Positions 1 through 9,013 of a stretch of DNA of 64,000 nt are shown here, piece by piece. Position 1 is the first letter of the stretch. Each line of letters begins with the position of its first letter. Source of the stretch: Proteobacteria bacterium UBA5122 (GTDB lineage: Bacteria; Pseudomonadota; Gammaproteobacteria; Tenderiales; Tenderiaceae); assembly GCA_002415485.1 (NCBI GenBank), contig DHYU01000071.1:1-64000 (forward strand). The letters run 5' to 3'. The notes under the pieces were generated by a model that was not told the DNA's origin, did no database searches, and saw only the letters and a program-made list of their open reading frames with translations. The position numbers were made by a program, and so were the translations under genes.

Positions 1-1146
1 GGCACCGCCTCGCGCGAAACCGACAAGCTGGCCGCCGACCTGATCAAACAACACAAGGATCTCAAGCTGACCAAGATCATGGTCTCTGAAGCCGGTGCCT
101 CGGTCTACTCCGCCTCCGAACTGGCCGCCCGTGAATTCCCCGACCTCGACGTCTCGATCCGCGGCGCCGTCTCCATCGCCCGTCGCCTGCAGGACCCACT
201 GGCCGAGCTGGTCAAGATCGAACCCAAGGCCATCGGCGTCGGCCAATACCAGCACGACGTCAACCAGTCGCAACTGGCCAAGTCGCTGGAGGCCGTGATC
301 GAGGACTGCGTGAATGCCGTCGGCGTCGACGTCAACACCGCCTCCGCCGCACTGCTGGCCCAAATCGCCGGTCTCAACACCACGCTGGCGCAAAACATCG
401 TCGACTACCGCGACAGCAACGGCGCCTTCAAAAATCGCAAAGAGCTGCTCAACGTCAGCCGCCTCGGTGCCAAGGCCTTCGAACAGGCCGCCGGCTTCCT
501 GCGCATCATGAACGGCGACAACCCGCTCGACGCCTCCGCCGTCCACCCCGAGGCCTACCCCGTCGTGCAACGCATCGCCGAATCATCGAACAAAGACCTG
601 CGCGACATCATCGGCGACAGCGGCTTCCTCAAAAAACTCGACCCGAAAAAATTCACCGACGAAACCTTTGGTGAACCGACCGTGCGCGACATCTTGAGCG
701 AACTCGACAAACCCGGCCGCGACCCACGCCCCGAGTTCACCACCGCCACCTTCAAGGAAGGCGTCGAAAAGGTCAGCGACCTGAAAGAAGGCATGATGCT
801 CGAAGGCGTCGTCACCAACGTCGCCAACTTCGGCGCCTTCGTCGACATCGGCGTGCACCAGGACGGCCTGGTCCACATCTCCGAACTGGCCGACAAATAC
901 GTCAGCGACCCACGCGAAGTGGTCAAGGCCGGTGACGTCGTCAGCGTGCGTGTACTCGATGTCGACCTCAAACGCCAACGCATCGCGCTGAGCATGAAAA
1001 AACAATCCGACGGCGGCGAACGCATCAAAGAAGAAAAGGCCGCCAACATGCGCGGCGGCCCACAACACAAACAAAAACAAAATCCCCGCCAGGAGAGCCA
1101 ACCGCAAGGCGCAATGGCCGCGGCGTTTGCCAGTCTCAAGCGCTGA
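1..1146 (+). CDS. tex: Tex family S1 RNA-binding protein, 5'-truncated by window edge
   Basis: The reading frame is open from the first base and gives the last 381 residues of a protein that is usually about 770 residues. Near the start it has the tail of the YqgF-like RNase H-fold region, then paired helix-hairpin-helix segments (around window residues 105-150, including [11 protein letters not shown]), and a C-terminal S1 RNA-binding domain at about residues 260-330 ([27 protein letters not shown]). The end is a basic, Gln-rich tail. Tex is a cytoplasmic nucleic-acid-binding protein linked to transcription; its exact role varies between species. The true start lies off the left edge. A strong terminator follows immediately. 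Confidence 0.95.
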   Translation, partial: GTASRETDKLAADLIKQHKDLKLTKIMVSEAGASVYSASELAAREFPDLDVSIRGAVSIARRLQDPLAELVKIEPKAIGVGQYQHDVNQSQLAKSLEAVIEDCVNAVGVDVNTASAALLAQIAGLNTTLAQNIVDYRDSNGAFKNRKELLNVSRLGAKAFEQAAGFLRIMNGDNPLDASAVHPEAYPVVQRIAESSNKDLRDIIGDSGFLKKLDPKKFTDETFGEPTVRDILSELDKPGRDPRPEFTTATFKEGVEKVSDLKEGMMLEGVVTNVANFGAFVDIGVHQDGLVHISELADKYVSDPREVVKAGDVVSVRVLDVDLKRQRIALSMKKQSDGGERIKEEKAANMRGGPQHKQKQNPRQESQPQGAMAAAFASLKR

Positions 1147-1150
1147 TACA

Positions 1151-1179
1151 AAAAAGGGGCGAATCACTCGCCCCTTTTT
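1151..1179 (+). terminator. Rho-independent terminator of tex
   Basis: A 7-bp GC-rich stem (GGGGCGA / TCGCCCC) with a 5-nt loop is flanked by five A and five T residues, 4 nt after the tex stop codon. The A tract also allows termination of the leftward small gene that ends at 1189. Confidence 0.9.
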
Positions 1180-1188
1180 CTCTAGTGA

Positions 1189-1338
1189 TCAGTCAGGTGG
1201 CCGATTCTCATCCCGCGGCGGCTGCATCAACACCGCCAGTTTCTTCTTCAACAAAAACAAAGCGCCGAACACTGCGAGGGCGATCAGCATCCCGATCCAA
1301 GGGTAGTCCAGCAGTAGTTTGATCACCGTGCCGTCCAT
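1189..1338 (-). CDS. Small single-span membrane protein, 49 aa
   Basis: A short leftward gene begins at an ATG preceded by a good ribosome site (GGAGGTG, 4 nt before the start). The product has a short N-terminal stretch, one hydrophobic helix (about residues 14-31, WIGMLIALAVFGALFLL), then KKK and a charged, proline-rich tail ending RPPD, which by the positive-inside rule suggests the C-terminus is cytoplasmic. I do not recognise the family. It lies between the tex terminator and the glycosylase-like gene on the same strand. Short length leaves some doubt, but the ribosome site and the helix are convincing. Confidence 0.6.
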   Translation of the reverse strand: MDGTVIKLLLDYPWIGMLIALAVFGALFLLKKKLAVLMQPPRDENRPPD

Positions 1339-1389
1339 CGTCACACCTCCAGACTCTATGGTCTATCCACCATACAACAACACAAATCG

Positions 1390-2067
1390 TTACAACCAGA
1401 CCATCAACTCACTCAGGGCGGTGGAGTGTTGGATATAGGCCTGATCAGTTTGTCTGGCGTAGACCTGGGTGGCGCGCAACAGCTGTTTGACCGACATGGC
1501 CTCGACATCGTGACCGGGCGCGGCGGCCGACACATAGCCCCACATGTGCTGCACGGCGTTGCGTGCCCCGCCCAGACTCGGCGCCACACCAAGTAACGCC
1601 ACCAATTGCTCGGCCAAGACATCGAAGCTCAACGCCTTGCCCGCCAGCGCACGGCCGATGGCCTGGTATTGCGCCGTATCACGCGCCATGACCGAATACT
1701 TGTGCTGCCGCCATAGCTGCTGCGGATGATCCGGCGGCGGAATGCGCCCCGCCGCGCCTCGGCGATAACGCTCGCGTAACAATTGATATTGGCGATGCGG
1801 CGGTTCCCGATAGCGCGTCGGCCACACCGGTGGCAATGATACCGATTCGGCCAACCCATCCATCTCGACAAAAGTCTCCCCCCGCAGCGCCAGCTCTGCC
1901 TGCAACAAACGACACCGCTGCGTCACCGCCCACGTACAGCCGCGCCAACGCACTGCCTCGGCATCCTCCGCCGGCGCGCCATCACCCACCATCCATCCGC
2001 GCAATGTCGCCAGTTCCGCATGCAGATCGGCATCACTCAAATACGCCGCTGGGATATCAAAGACCAT
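1390..2067 (-). CDS. Pyrimidine dimer DNA glycosylase-like / DUF1722 fusion protein
   Basis: The 225-residue product seems to join two parts. The first half follows the pattern of T4 endonuclease V-type pyrimidine dimer glycosylases: a HAELATLRGW segment, then a helix ending LLQAELALRG, then an aromatic Tyr/Arg-rich stretch. The second half has the DUF1722 (YbgA-like) pattern, with HKYSVMARDTAQYQAIGR and a later NAVQHMWGYV. The likely job is repair of UV photoproducts, but that is family inference. The ATG at 2067 is chosen because it fits the conserved start (MVFDIPAAYL); the frame stays open further upstream through a hydrophobic stretch that lacks a good ribosome site. Confidence 0.55.
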   Translation of the reverse strand: MVFDIPAAYLSDADLHAELATLRGWMVGDGAPAEDAEAVRWRGCTWAVTQRCRLLQAELALRGETFVEMDGLAESVSLPPVWPTRYREPPHRQYQLLRERYRRGAAGRIPPPDHPQQLWRQHKYSVMARDTAQYQAIGRALAGKALSFDVLAEQLVALLGVAPSLGGARNAVQHMWGYVSAAAPGHDVEAMSVKQLLRATQVYARQTDQAYIQHSTALSELMVWL

Positions 2068-2189
2068 CACTTGTTTGCCTTGAAAGAGATAAAAGAAGAC
2101 TAGAAGAATCGTCGCCATATCTCGAATCGCACGTTCATCACAGCCCGCTATAATCAGCCCCCATCAGATTCTCTACGAGCGCCCACGAT

Positions 2190-2741
2190 ATGAACGTCAC
2201 CTACTATGTTGCCAGCAGCCTGGATGGTTTCATCGCCCGCCCCGACGGCGATGTGTCGTGGCTAGATACGCTGAATATTGACCAAACAAACACCGGTTAC
2301 GAGCAGTTCTACGCCACGGTCGACGGCATTGTCATGGGCCGCAATACCTATGACTTCATCGTCAAACATGGCGCCTGGCCGTATCAAGACAAACCCACCT
2401 GGGTCTGCAGTCAGCGCGAGTTTGACGCGATGGAGGGGTGCAACCTGCAACCGGGGCGCAGCGTCAGCGATACCCTCACCCAGGCGCGCGCTTTAAACAT
2501 TCAGCATTTATGGCTGGTCGGCGGTGGCCTGCTCGCCGCCTCGTTTATCCGCCAGCAAGCCCTGACCCACCTCAGCATTTCACAGATGCCGATTGTGCTC
2601 GGCCGGGGCCTGCCGCTGTTCGGCGATTTAGAAAACACCGTTGCACTGCGCCCACAACACGCTCCCAACAGGGATGCCGGTTTTACCCAATTGGACTACT
2701 GCATCGACTATGCCACAGAGGCGAAGCCGCCACGCACTTAG
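2190..2741 (+). CDS. Dihydrofolate reductase family protein (RibD C-terminal-like)
   Basis: The 183-residue protein starts with the typical MNVTYYVASSLDGFIA strand-and-loop of the RibD_C / YwjB-type DHFR-fold family, followed by DGDVSWLD, a nucleotide-contacting GRNTYDF segment and a C-terminal LWLVGGGLLAASFI loop. Members are NADPH-dependent reductases of unknown substrate; this is not the essential FolA, which is at 16233. A perfect TATAAT hexamer at 2149-2154 sits 35 bp before the start, with no clear -35. It is transcribed divergently from the glycosylase-like gene. Confidence 0.85.
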   Translation: MNVTYYVASSLDGFIARPDGDVSWLDTLNIDQTNTGYEQFYATVDGIVMGRNTYDFIVKHGAWPYQDKPTWVCSQREFDAMEGCNLQPGRSVSDTLTQARALNIQHLWLVGGGLLAASFIRQQALTHLSISQMPIVLGRGLPLFGDLENTVALRPQHAPNRDAGFTQLDYCIDYATEAKPPRT

Positions 2742-2816
2742 GGCCACAGCGCTTTTTGTGGCCCCGCCCCGCCGACGCCACTATAATAGGCGTTTTCCAT
2801 TTCCGAGCCGTATCCC

Positions 2817-3209
2817 ATGTCCGAATCCAAATTCAGCGCCCAACAACTGGACGCGATCAACGCCATGCCTGCCGAGCAACGCTACGATTATTTCATCACT
2901 CAGATCATCGAACTGCGCGAGGTCTGGGGCCTGGCCAGCGACGATGGCTGGTTTGTGATCCCCGAAGACGACGAAGACGGCGAACAACTGCCGGTGTGGC
3001 CACACGCCGAACTGGCCCAGCTGTGGGTGGAAGGCGAGTTGTCTGATTGCAAACCCGTCGCCATCAGCTTTGATGACTGGATGGAGACCTGGTTGCCCGG
3101 CATGGACAACGACGGCCTGCTGGCCACTGTCTGTCCGGATCGCGAAACCGACGCCATCGTCGTCAGCGCCGGTGAGTTGTTGTCCGACATCAAACACAAG
3201 TTTTCGTAA
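2817..3209 (+). CDS. DUF2750 domain-containing protein
   Basis: A 130-residue acidic protein with the DUF2750 pattern: an N-terminal FSAQQLDAINAMPAEQRYDYF helix, then WGLASDDGWFVI, PVWPHAELAQLW and a DDWMETWLPGM segment. No catalytic motif, signal peptide or membrane segment is visible. A TATAAT hexamer at 2782-2787 lies 30 bp upstream. The next gene follows after 3 bp, so the two, and probably the DUF3445 gene after them, form one operon. Function unknown. Confidence 0.8.
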   Translation: MSESKFSAQQLDAINAMPAEQRYDYFITQIIELREVWGLASDDGWFVIPEDDEDGEQLPVWPHAELAQLWVEGELSDCKPVAISFDDWMETWLPGMDNDGLLATVCPDRETDAIVVSAGELLSDIKHKFS

Positions 3210-3212
3210 ACG

Positions 3213-3578
3213 ATGTCTGTGATGAACACCGCCGAGCTGATCGCCCGCCTCAAAACCGCGCCGGACAGCGTTGAGTTCAACGACGTCATCGCCACCATCG
3301 CGCAGGACTACAACTATCGCCCCAGCCGTTTCAGCAACGGCCGCGGCGAGGGGCAGGTCGTCAACGAGGCGGGCAAAAACGAGGGCTCGTGCAAGATCTT
3401 CGCCTTCGCCCAACTCAACGAGCTGACGCAGGACGAGACCCTCGCCTGCTTCGGCCATTTTTACCGCGACCACGTACTGCCACACCCGAACGGCGATGAC
3501 CACATGAACATCCGCAACTTCATGCAGTTCGGCTGGGACGGTATCCACTTCGACCAGAGCGCCCTCAGCGCCAAATAG
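3213..3578 (+). CDS. HopJ-type III effector family protein
   Basis: The 121-residue product matches the HopJ family throughout: an N-terminal helix (ELIARLKTAPDSVEFNDVI), then YNYRPSRFSNG, a Gly/Asn-rich stretch with NEAGKNEGSCKIFAFAQL, and CFGHFYRDHVL followed by MNIRNFMQFGW. The family name comes from Pseudomonas syringae, but homologues are widespread in gammaproteobacteria that are not plant pathogens, and nothing here suggests secretion: there is no type III locus in the window. It sits 3 bp after the DUF2750 gene. A second ATG three codons in (3222) is an alternative start. Confidence 0.85.
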   Translation: MSVMNTAELIARLKTAPDSVEFNDVIATIAQDYNYRPSRFSNGRGEGQVVNEAGKNEGSCKIFAFAQLNELTQDETLACFGHFYRDHVLPHPNGDDHMNIRNFMQFGWDGIHFDQSALSAK

Positions 3579-3592
3579 GCTCAGCGCGGCCC

Positions 3593-4552
3593 ATGGCTCA
3601 TCCCGTCGATAGCCTGCCCGCGCCGCTGAGCTACTTTCCGCTGTCGGCGCGGCCGTTTGAGTTCAGCGCCGGGCTGCGGCCGCTGCCCGCCAGCAGCCAT
3701 CACCCGCTCGACCAGATCTTCCAGCTCGACCAACAGTGGCCGCAGTATCGGCAAAACAAACTCGATGCCCGCGACGAACACTTCGACAAATATGTCTGCC
3801 GCGCCAACCTGACACCCGCCACCGAGGCAGCCGCCTGTGCGCTGATCGTGCAACAGTTGCGCCACGAACATCCGGCGCTGTTCAGCCTCGACGACCACAC
3901 ACTCCACTGTGCGCTCAGTGCAGAGACACTGACCTTCGATGAGAACTGGGCGCTGCCCGCGACCTCTCCGTACCACGACAGCCTCGACGCCCTCTGCTGC
4001 CAGATCCAGGAAGACCTGGCGATCATCGAGGTCGATGACCGGGGCCGCGACCGCATCAGCTATCTGCACCTGTGCGCCCCCAACCACTGGGCGGCGCAGG
4101 ACAAGCTCGACCACAGTTTTCTGCACGCCCACGCGCCGATCCCGGCGATGGAGCGCATCAACCGCCACAGCGAAAAACTGGTTCACAGCCTGATCGACAA
4201 GGGCCCATTCGAACGCTTCGCCTGGGGCCTGGCCACCGACACACGACTCAACCACCACCCACTGCCACCCGCCGGGGTCGATGCCGACGCGTGGCGTGGC
4301 CGCGCCTTCGATCCGGCCCAGCCACGTCTGTATCTGCGCATCGAACGCCAGACCACCACCGGCCTGCCCGAACAACGCGCGCTGCTGTTTACCATCCGCA
4401 GTTATCACCGCGATGTGACCACCCTGGATACCGAACAACGCCGTGTGCTGTGCAGCACTATCACTAGCATGACTCCGGCCGTTAAATCCTACAAAGGGCT
4501 GGCGGATACGAGCGTAAAAATCATTGATTTTTTAATGGAAATATCTGCCTAG
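3593..4552 (+). CDS. Heme-dependent oxidative N-demethylase-like protein (DUF3445)
   Basis: The 319-residue protein has the DUF3445 pattern: an early FEFSAGLRPL segment, a mid-protein QEDLAIIEVD and SYLHLCAPNHW, then HAPIPAMERIN and a C-terminal LYLRIERQTTTGLPEQRALLFTIRSY. Characterised relatives are heme-dependent oxidative N-demethylase subunits; most family members have no assigned substrate. It follows the HopJ-family gene by 14 bp and is probably the last gene of that operon. No signal peptide is seen, so it is probably cytoplasmic. Confidence 0.75.
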   Translation: MAHPVDSLPAPLSYFPLSARPFEFSAGLRPLPASSHHPLDQIFQLDQQWPQYRQNKLDARDEHFDKYVCRANLTPATEAAACALIVQQLRHEHPALFSLDDHTLHCALSAETLTFDENWALPATSPYHDSLDALCCQIQEDLAIIEVDDRGRDRISYLHLCAPNHWAAQDKLDHSFLHAHAPIPAMERINRHSEKLVHSLIDKGPFERFAWGLATDTRLNHHPLPPAGVDADAWRGRAFDPAQPRLYLRIERQTTTGLPEQRALLFTIRSYHRDVTTLDTEQRRVLCSTITSMTPAVKSYKGLADTSVKIIDFLMEISA

Positions 4553-4642
4553 CGAGCGACGCCATCTCGCGCCAACCCAACCTAGGCCCAAGCAGAATAT
4601 GCTAATATTTGCCCGCAACATTTAGGAACCACCATTAGCAGC

Positions 4643-6757
4643 ATGAAACACCTTCGTACTTCCGTTCTTCTGATCGCCGCCACCTTCTACGCGGCCCCTG
4701 GCCTCGCAGAACTGCCTGCCTTTAACGACAGCCTGCTGCTGTCGATCGCGACCGGCACCGAACAACCGCTGACGCGCGCACCCTCCGTCGCGACGATCAT
4801 CACCGCCGAGCAGATCCGCAACATGGGCGCCACCAAGCTCAGCCAGGTGCTCGACACCGTGCCCGGCATCCACGTCTATCCGCTCGCCTACATCGGCATG
4901 CAGCCCGCGTATTCGATCCGCGGCATCCATACCGGCGGCGCCGCCGAATTATTGTTCATGCGCAACGGCATCCCGATCCAGCAACCCACCAGTGGCGGCC
5001 CGTTCAATGCCTTCGACATGCACACCCAGGACATCGCCCGTCTCGAAATCATTCGCGGCCCCGGCTCGGCCGTCTACGGCGCCGATGCCTTTTCCGGCGT
5101 CGTCAACATCATCACCAAAGACGCCAACGACCTGAACGGTAACCACACGGGCATCCGCAGCGGCTCATTCGACAGCCAACAGGCCTGGCTACAACACGGC
5201 GGCCACTATGGCGACTGGGAACTTGCCTTTAATCTGGACGTAGGCAAGACCGACGGCGACCGCAGTCGCATCATAGAGCGCGACCTGCAGAACAGCCTCG
5301 ACAAAACCTTCAACACCACGGCCAGTCTCGCCCCCGGCCCGCTGGCGACTGGAGGCGAAACGCTCAACAGCTATCTGAATCTGAAACACGGCGCCTGGTC
5401 GGTCGATCTGTGGCGCTGGCAGGTGCGTGACAGCGGCAACGGCGCCAACGCCACCTATGCCCTGGACCCCAACGCCGTCGGCAGCGAGGACTATAGCTCC
5501 AGCCAAATCGCCCTCGAGTACCAAGAACAGCTAACGACAGATTGGTCGTTCAACACCCATCTGAGCTATTCGGTACAGGAACTGCGCCGCCGTTACATGC
5601 TGTTTCCACCCGGCGCCAAACTGCCCATCAACAGCGATGGCAACGTCGACTTCGCAAACCCTGTCGGCCTCGTCACCTTCACCGACGGCATGCACGGCTA
5701 CCCTTCGGCGGATATGGCAACACGGGAATTTGAAACCAGCTCGATCTTTGAAGGGTTTACCAATCAACGCTGGCGCCTCGGCATTGGCAGCACCCACATC
5801 TCTGCGCGTGGATATTCACACAAGAACTTTGGCAAGGGCATCATCGACGGCACCCAGCCCGTCGTCGATGGTACCTTGACCTACATCGACGGCGGTCCCT
5901 CGCACTTTTACGATACTCCGAAAAAAGAACGCAATCGTTGGCATGTCTCACTGCAGGATGAGTGGCAGTTTCTGCCCGATTGGATGCTGACCGCCGGCCT
6001 GCGTTACGACCGCTATTCAGACTTCGGCAGCACCACCAACCCACGCGCCGCACTGGTATGGGCCACGCGCCACAACCTGACCACCAAACTGCTCTATGGT
6101 GAGGCCTTCCGCGCGCCGTCATTCAACGAGCTGTACCTGATCAACAACCCCTCGACCTGGGGCGACCCCAATCTGAACCCGGTGACCATCAACACCACCG
6201 AGTTGATGGTGATCTACGAGCCCACGTTTGATCTGCACACCATCGCCAACCTTTATCAGTACGATATCGATGACGCCATCGTCTATCGCACCGACCCGTC
6301 GGCCAACGTCAACCGCGCCACCAACCTCGGCGGCCAGCAGGGACATGGCCTCGAACTGGAGGCACAATGGCAGATCAGCCGCCCCCTGCGTCTCGATGCC
6401 AACGCCAACTGGCAACAGGCCGAATATGAACTCAGCGGCGCCGATGTCGCTGACGCCCCCGCCCGCCAGCTGTTTGTGGCCGCCTTCTGGCAGATGACTA
6501 GCGCCTGGTCCCTGTATGGCCAAAGCAAGTGGGTCAGCCATCGCCAACGCCCCGTCGGTGATGGCCGTGACCGCATCGCCGATCACACGCTCACCAACCT
6601 CAGTCTGCGTTACCAAGCCAGCCAAGGCTGGCACAGCGCGCTGCTGGTGAAGAACCTGTTTGACCGCGAGGCCTTCGACCCCAACAACGGTCCGGGCAAG
6701 GATGATTTTCCGCGTGAGGGTCGCAGCGTCATGCTCGAGCTGGGTACCGAGTTCTAA
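4643..6757 (+). CDS. TonB-dependent outer-membrane receptor
   Basis: The 704-residue protein begins with a signal peptide (MKHLRTSVLLIAATFYAAPGLA) and a plug domain: APSVATIITAEQIRNMGATKLSQVLDTVPG, RGIHTGG, then LEIIRGPGSAVYGADAFSGVVNIITK. A beta-barrel of about 500 residues follows and ends in a C-terminal beta-signal (SVMLELGTEF). It imports a ligand across the outer membrane using TonB energy. The ligand cannot be read from sequence; the plug is of the BtuB/FepA-like type. No TonB, ExbB or ABC genes are next to it, and the 90 bp upstream leave no room for a cobalamin riboswitch. Start supported by signal peptide. Confidence 0.9.
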   Translation: MKHLRTSVLLIAATFYAAPGLAELPAFNDSLLLSIATGTEQPLTRAPSVATIITAEQIRNMGATKLSQVLDTVPGIHVYPLAYIGMQPAYSIRGIHTGGAAELLFMRNGIPIQQPTSGGPFNAFDMHTQDIARLEIIRGPGSAVYGADAFSGVVNIITKDANDLNGNHTGIRSGSFDSQQAWLQHGGHYGDWELAFNLDVGKTDGDRSRIIERDLQNSLDKTFNTTASLAPGPLATGGETLNSYLNLKHGAWSVDLWRWQVRDSGNGANATYALDPNAVGSEDYSSSQIALEYQEQLTTDWSFNTHLSYSVQELRRRYMLFPPGAKLPINSDGNVDFANPVGLVTFTDGMHGYPSADMATREFETSSIFEGFTNQRWRLGIGSTHISARGYSHKNFGKGIIDGTQPVVDGTLTYIDGGPSHFYDTPKKERNRWHVSLQDEWQFLPDWMLTAGLRYDRYSDFGSTTNPRAALVWATRHNLTTKLLYGEAFRAPSFNELYLINNPSTWGDPNLNPVTINTTELMVIYEPTFDLHTIANLYQYDIDDAIVYRTDPSANVNRATNLGGQQGHGLELEAQWQISRPLRLDANANWQQAEYELSGADVADAPARQLFVAAFWQMTSAWSLYGQSKWVSHRQRPVGDGRDRIADHTLTNLSLRYQASQGWHSALLVKNLFDREAFDPNNGPGKDDFPREGRSVMLELGTEF

Positions 6758-6770
6758 CTACCCGCCGCCG

Positions 6771-7202
6771 TTACCAATCCACCTTACGGCGCAAGGCCTT
6801 CTGTTTGCCTTGCTTGGTCTTGCTCTCCAGGCGCCGCTGTTTGGCGGCCTTGGACGGCTGCGTGGCGCGGCGTTTTTTCTGCACCACCATCGCCGCCTGG
6901 ATCAGCTCGGCCAGCCGTAGCAGCGCATCTTCGCGATTGCGCTCCTGGCTGCGATAACGCTGGGCCTTGATCACGATCACGCCGTCTTCCGTCATGCGCC
7001 GGTCGCGTTTTTGCAGCAGCCGTTCTTTGTAGCTCTCTGGCAACGATGAGGCCGCGACATCAAAACGCAGATGGATCGCCGTCGCGACCTTGTTGACGTT
7101 CTGACCACCGGGGCCGGCGGCGCGCATGGCGGTCAACTCGATCTCGGCCAACGGGATCGCCACCCGCGCCGACAGGTGCAGGGATTTATCGTCGATGCTC
7201 AT
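6771..7202 (-). CDS. arfB: Peptidyl-tRNA hydrolase ArfB, alternative ribosome rescue
   Basis: The 143-residue protein has the class I release-factor catalytic loop AAGPGGQNVNKVATA near residues 25-39, and the very basic C-terminal tail (KKRRATQPSKAAKQRRLESKTKQGKQKALRRK) that enters the mRNA channel of stalled ribosomes. ArfB hydrolyses peptidyl-tRNA on non-stop ribosomes. Its ATG overlaps the stop codon of the upstream methyltransferase gene (ATGA), so the two are translationally coupled. An open stretch upstream in the same frame was rejected as start because conserved sequence begins at MSIDDKSLHL. Confidence 0.93.
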   Translation of the reverse strand: MSIDDKSLHLSARVAIPLAEIELTAMRAAGPGGQNVNKVATAIHLRFDVAASSLPESYKERLLQKRDRRMTEDGVIVIKAQRYRSQERNREDALLRLAELIQAAMVVQKKRRATQPSKAAKQRRLESKTKQGKQKALRRKVDW

Positions 7203-8431
7203 GTGTCCCTCCGCGCCGACAGCAGGATGTTGCGCGGCGTCAGCTCCGGTGCACAAAACAGGCGCAGTGTCAGTTGATAGCCGTGTTGTTGCAGGTAACA
7301 GCCCATATCCAGCACCAGCCACATCTCGATGAAACGTGCGAACGCGGCCCGCACCACGCCCAGCCGCATCACCTCTCGCTGGGCCTGCCAGGCCTCGGCC
7401 TCACAACGCGCCCAGTCGATCGCACCAAGCCCGGTCAAACTCAGACCTTCGCGCACGGCCAGCTGCGTGCAAAAACCTTCATAGTCCAGCGTCAGCCAGG
7501 CCTTGTCGATCGGGCGTATTGGCTGATAACCGTCATCACCCGTGCTGCGACGACGCAGTGCGGCAAAGCCCAGTTTCCACGCCATCTCCTGATCGCGTTT
7601 GCGCCGTTCGCGGCCACTGGCGGTGGTGGTCTGCGTCACTGCCAGTCGCAGATCATCACGCGTCAATGGCAGCTGCGGCCCGTCACACCAGGCGCGATAA
7701 ACCTCGCCCGCCCCCAGGTGGTAACAACACGGCGCCACATCCAGCGCCGCGACACCGGCCGCGATCGATTCGCGCAGCAGATGACGATGCAGCTCACCAC
7801 AGGCATGCAGGGCCAAGGCATGTCGCCCGGCCAGATGTCCGCGCGCCAGTGGCGTCAGCACATCCAACACCTCAAAGCGCTGCGCGACGCGGCTGCGCGT
7901 CGCCAAGGACCGGCCGTGCTCGCACAGGGCCGCGTCCCGCTCCAGGCTCAGCACCTCGGCCCCGCTGCGCGCCGCCAGCAAACGGCCCAAATGCCCCTTG
8001 CCCGCGCACCACTCCAGCAGCGGCGCACGCACGGCGTCAAGCGCATCGGCAAAGGCGGTGATCTGCGCCCACTTGCGCCCCGGCACATCCCACTGCCAGT
8101 GTGGGCTGTCGCTGGTGCAATCTTCATTCGGAGCAGCGGCTTGCACCTGCGCCAACCGCGCCGCCTGCTGCATCGCCCGCAGTTGTTCGGCCTCGGCCGT
8201 GGGCAGCTGCGAGCACAACCAATCCGCGGCCAACATCCCATCGGCCAACAGTGATGCTAGCTGTTCGTCGCTGAGTGCCAGCACCGCCTGTGTCAGTTCG
8301 GGGTAGGCCGCACACCAATCCGGCCGCCCCTTGAAGGGTTGCGGCCGCCACAGGTGGGCCAAGGCCAACAGGCCACGATCGAGCGTGAGCAGGCGATGAT
8401 TCCAGTCGCTATTGAGGTGATGGTCAGGCAT
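7199..8431 (-). CDS. SAM-dependent methyltransferase (Methyltransf_32-like)
   Basis: About 410 residues. The central region has a Rossmann-type methyltransferase core: VRAPLLEWCAGKGHLGRLLA (glycine-rich motif I), then AEVLSLERDAALCEHG with the acidic residue after beta-2, and ALHACGELHRHLL. A later DVAPCCYH segment matches the Methyltransf_32 group, some of which modify tRNA or glutathione-type substrates; the substrate here is unknown. The ATG at 8431 is the best visible start but has no strong ribosome site; the frame stays open further upstream. Downstream arfB overlaps by 4 nt, suggesting a translation-related job. Confidence 0.75.
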   Translation of the reverse strand: MPDHHLNSDWNHRLLTLDRGLLALAHLWRPQPFKGRPDWCAAYPELTQAVLALSDEQLASLLADGMLAADWLCSQLPTAEAEQLRAMQQAARLAQVQAAAPNEDCTSDSPHWQWDVPGRKWAQITAFADALDAVRAPLLEWCAGKGHLGRLLAARSGAEVLSLERDAALCEHGRSLATRSRVAQRFEVLDVLTPLARGHLAGRHALALHACGELHRHLLRESIAAGVAALDVAPCCYHLGAGEVYRAWCDGPQLPLTRDDLRLAVTQTTTASGRERRKRDQEMAWKLGFAALRRRSTGDDGYQPIRPIDKAWLTLDYEGFCTQLAVREGLSLTGLGAIDWARCEAEAWQAQREVMRLGVVRAAFARFIEMWLVLDMGCYLQQHGYQLTLRLFCAPELTPRNILLSARRDT

Positions 8432-8521
8432 GGGCGGATTGTAACGGGCAGGCGGCAGATTGTCGCAACAGTGATAAACTCGTGACATTTCACCGACACC
8501 AAAACCAACCCGAGGTTTGTT

Positions 8522-9013
8522 ATGAAACGGATACTGACCCTGCTCGGACTGAGCATCGCGATGGGCGCGGCCCAGGCGGAGATCATCATCAAAGACGCCT
8601 ACGTCAATGCACCACCGCCGATGACCCAGGTCACGGCCGGTTTTTTTGAACTGGAAAACCACGGTCACGATACCGTGCGCCTGACCCACTTCAGCAGCCC
8701 GGTCGCAGGCAAGGTTGAACTACACGCCACCGTCGAACAGGACGGCATGAGCAAGATGATCGCGCAGGATGGCGTTGACATCCCCAGCCACGGCAGCGTC
8801 AAACTACAACACGGCGGCCTGCACCTGATGCTGATGAAACTGACTCAGGAATTGAAACCCGGCGACAAGGTCGACATCAGCCTCGGCTTCGACAACGGTG
8901 ACGAGCTGGTGCAGCGCTTCGAAGTGCGCGACATGCGCAAACACAACATGGACCACGGCCATCACGGCGGCCACGCGCCCAAAGAGGACACGGGCCACCA
9001 CGGGCACCACTAA
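8522..9013 (+). CDS. Periplasmic copper chaperone PCu(A)C
   Basis: The 163-residue protein has a signal peptide (MKRILTLLGLSIAMGAAQA), a cupredoxin-like PCu(A)C domain and a His-rich tail. The copper-binding H/M set is visible: VELHATVEQDGMSKM and, further on, HGGLHLMLMKL. The C-terminal 25 residues contain repeated HGHHGGH-type sequence that could bind extra metal. Such proteins deliver Cu(I) to the CuA centre of cytochrome oxidase. No Sco or oxidase genes adjoin it. Its stop overlaps the stop of the convergent pirin gene by 3 nt. Confidence 0.92.
   Translation: MKRILTLLGLSIAMGAAQAEIIIKDAYVNAPPPMTQVTAGFFELENHGHDTVRLTHFSSPVAGKVELHATVEQDGMSKMIAQDGVDIPSHGSVKLQHGGLHLMLMKLTQELKPGDKVDISLGFDNGDELVQRFEVRDMRKHNMDHGHHGGHAPKEDTGHHGHH

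Noticed and set aside
4553..4642. A cobalamin riboswitch or Fur box before the TonB receptor
   Set aside because: Only 90 bp separate the genes, and neither the conserved B12-box nor a Fur-type palindrome was seen.
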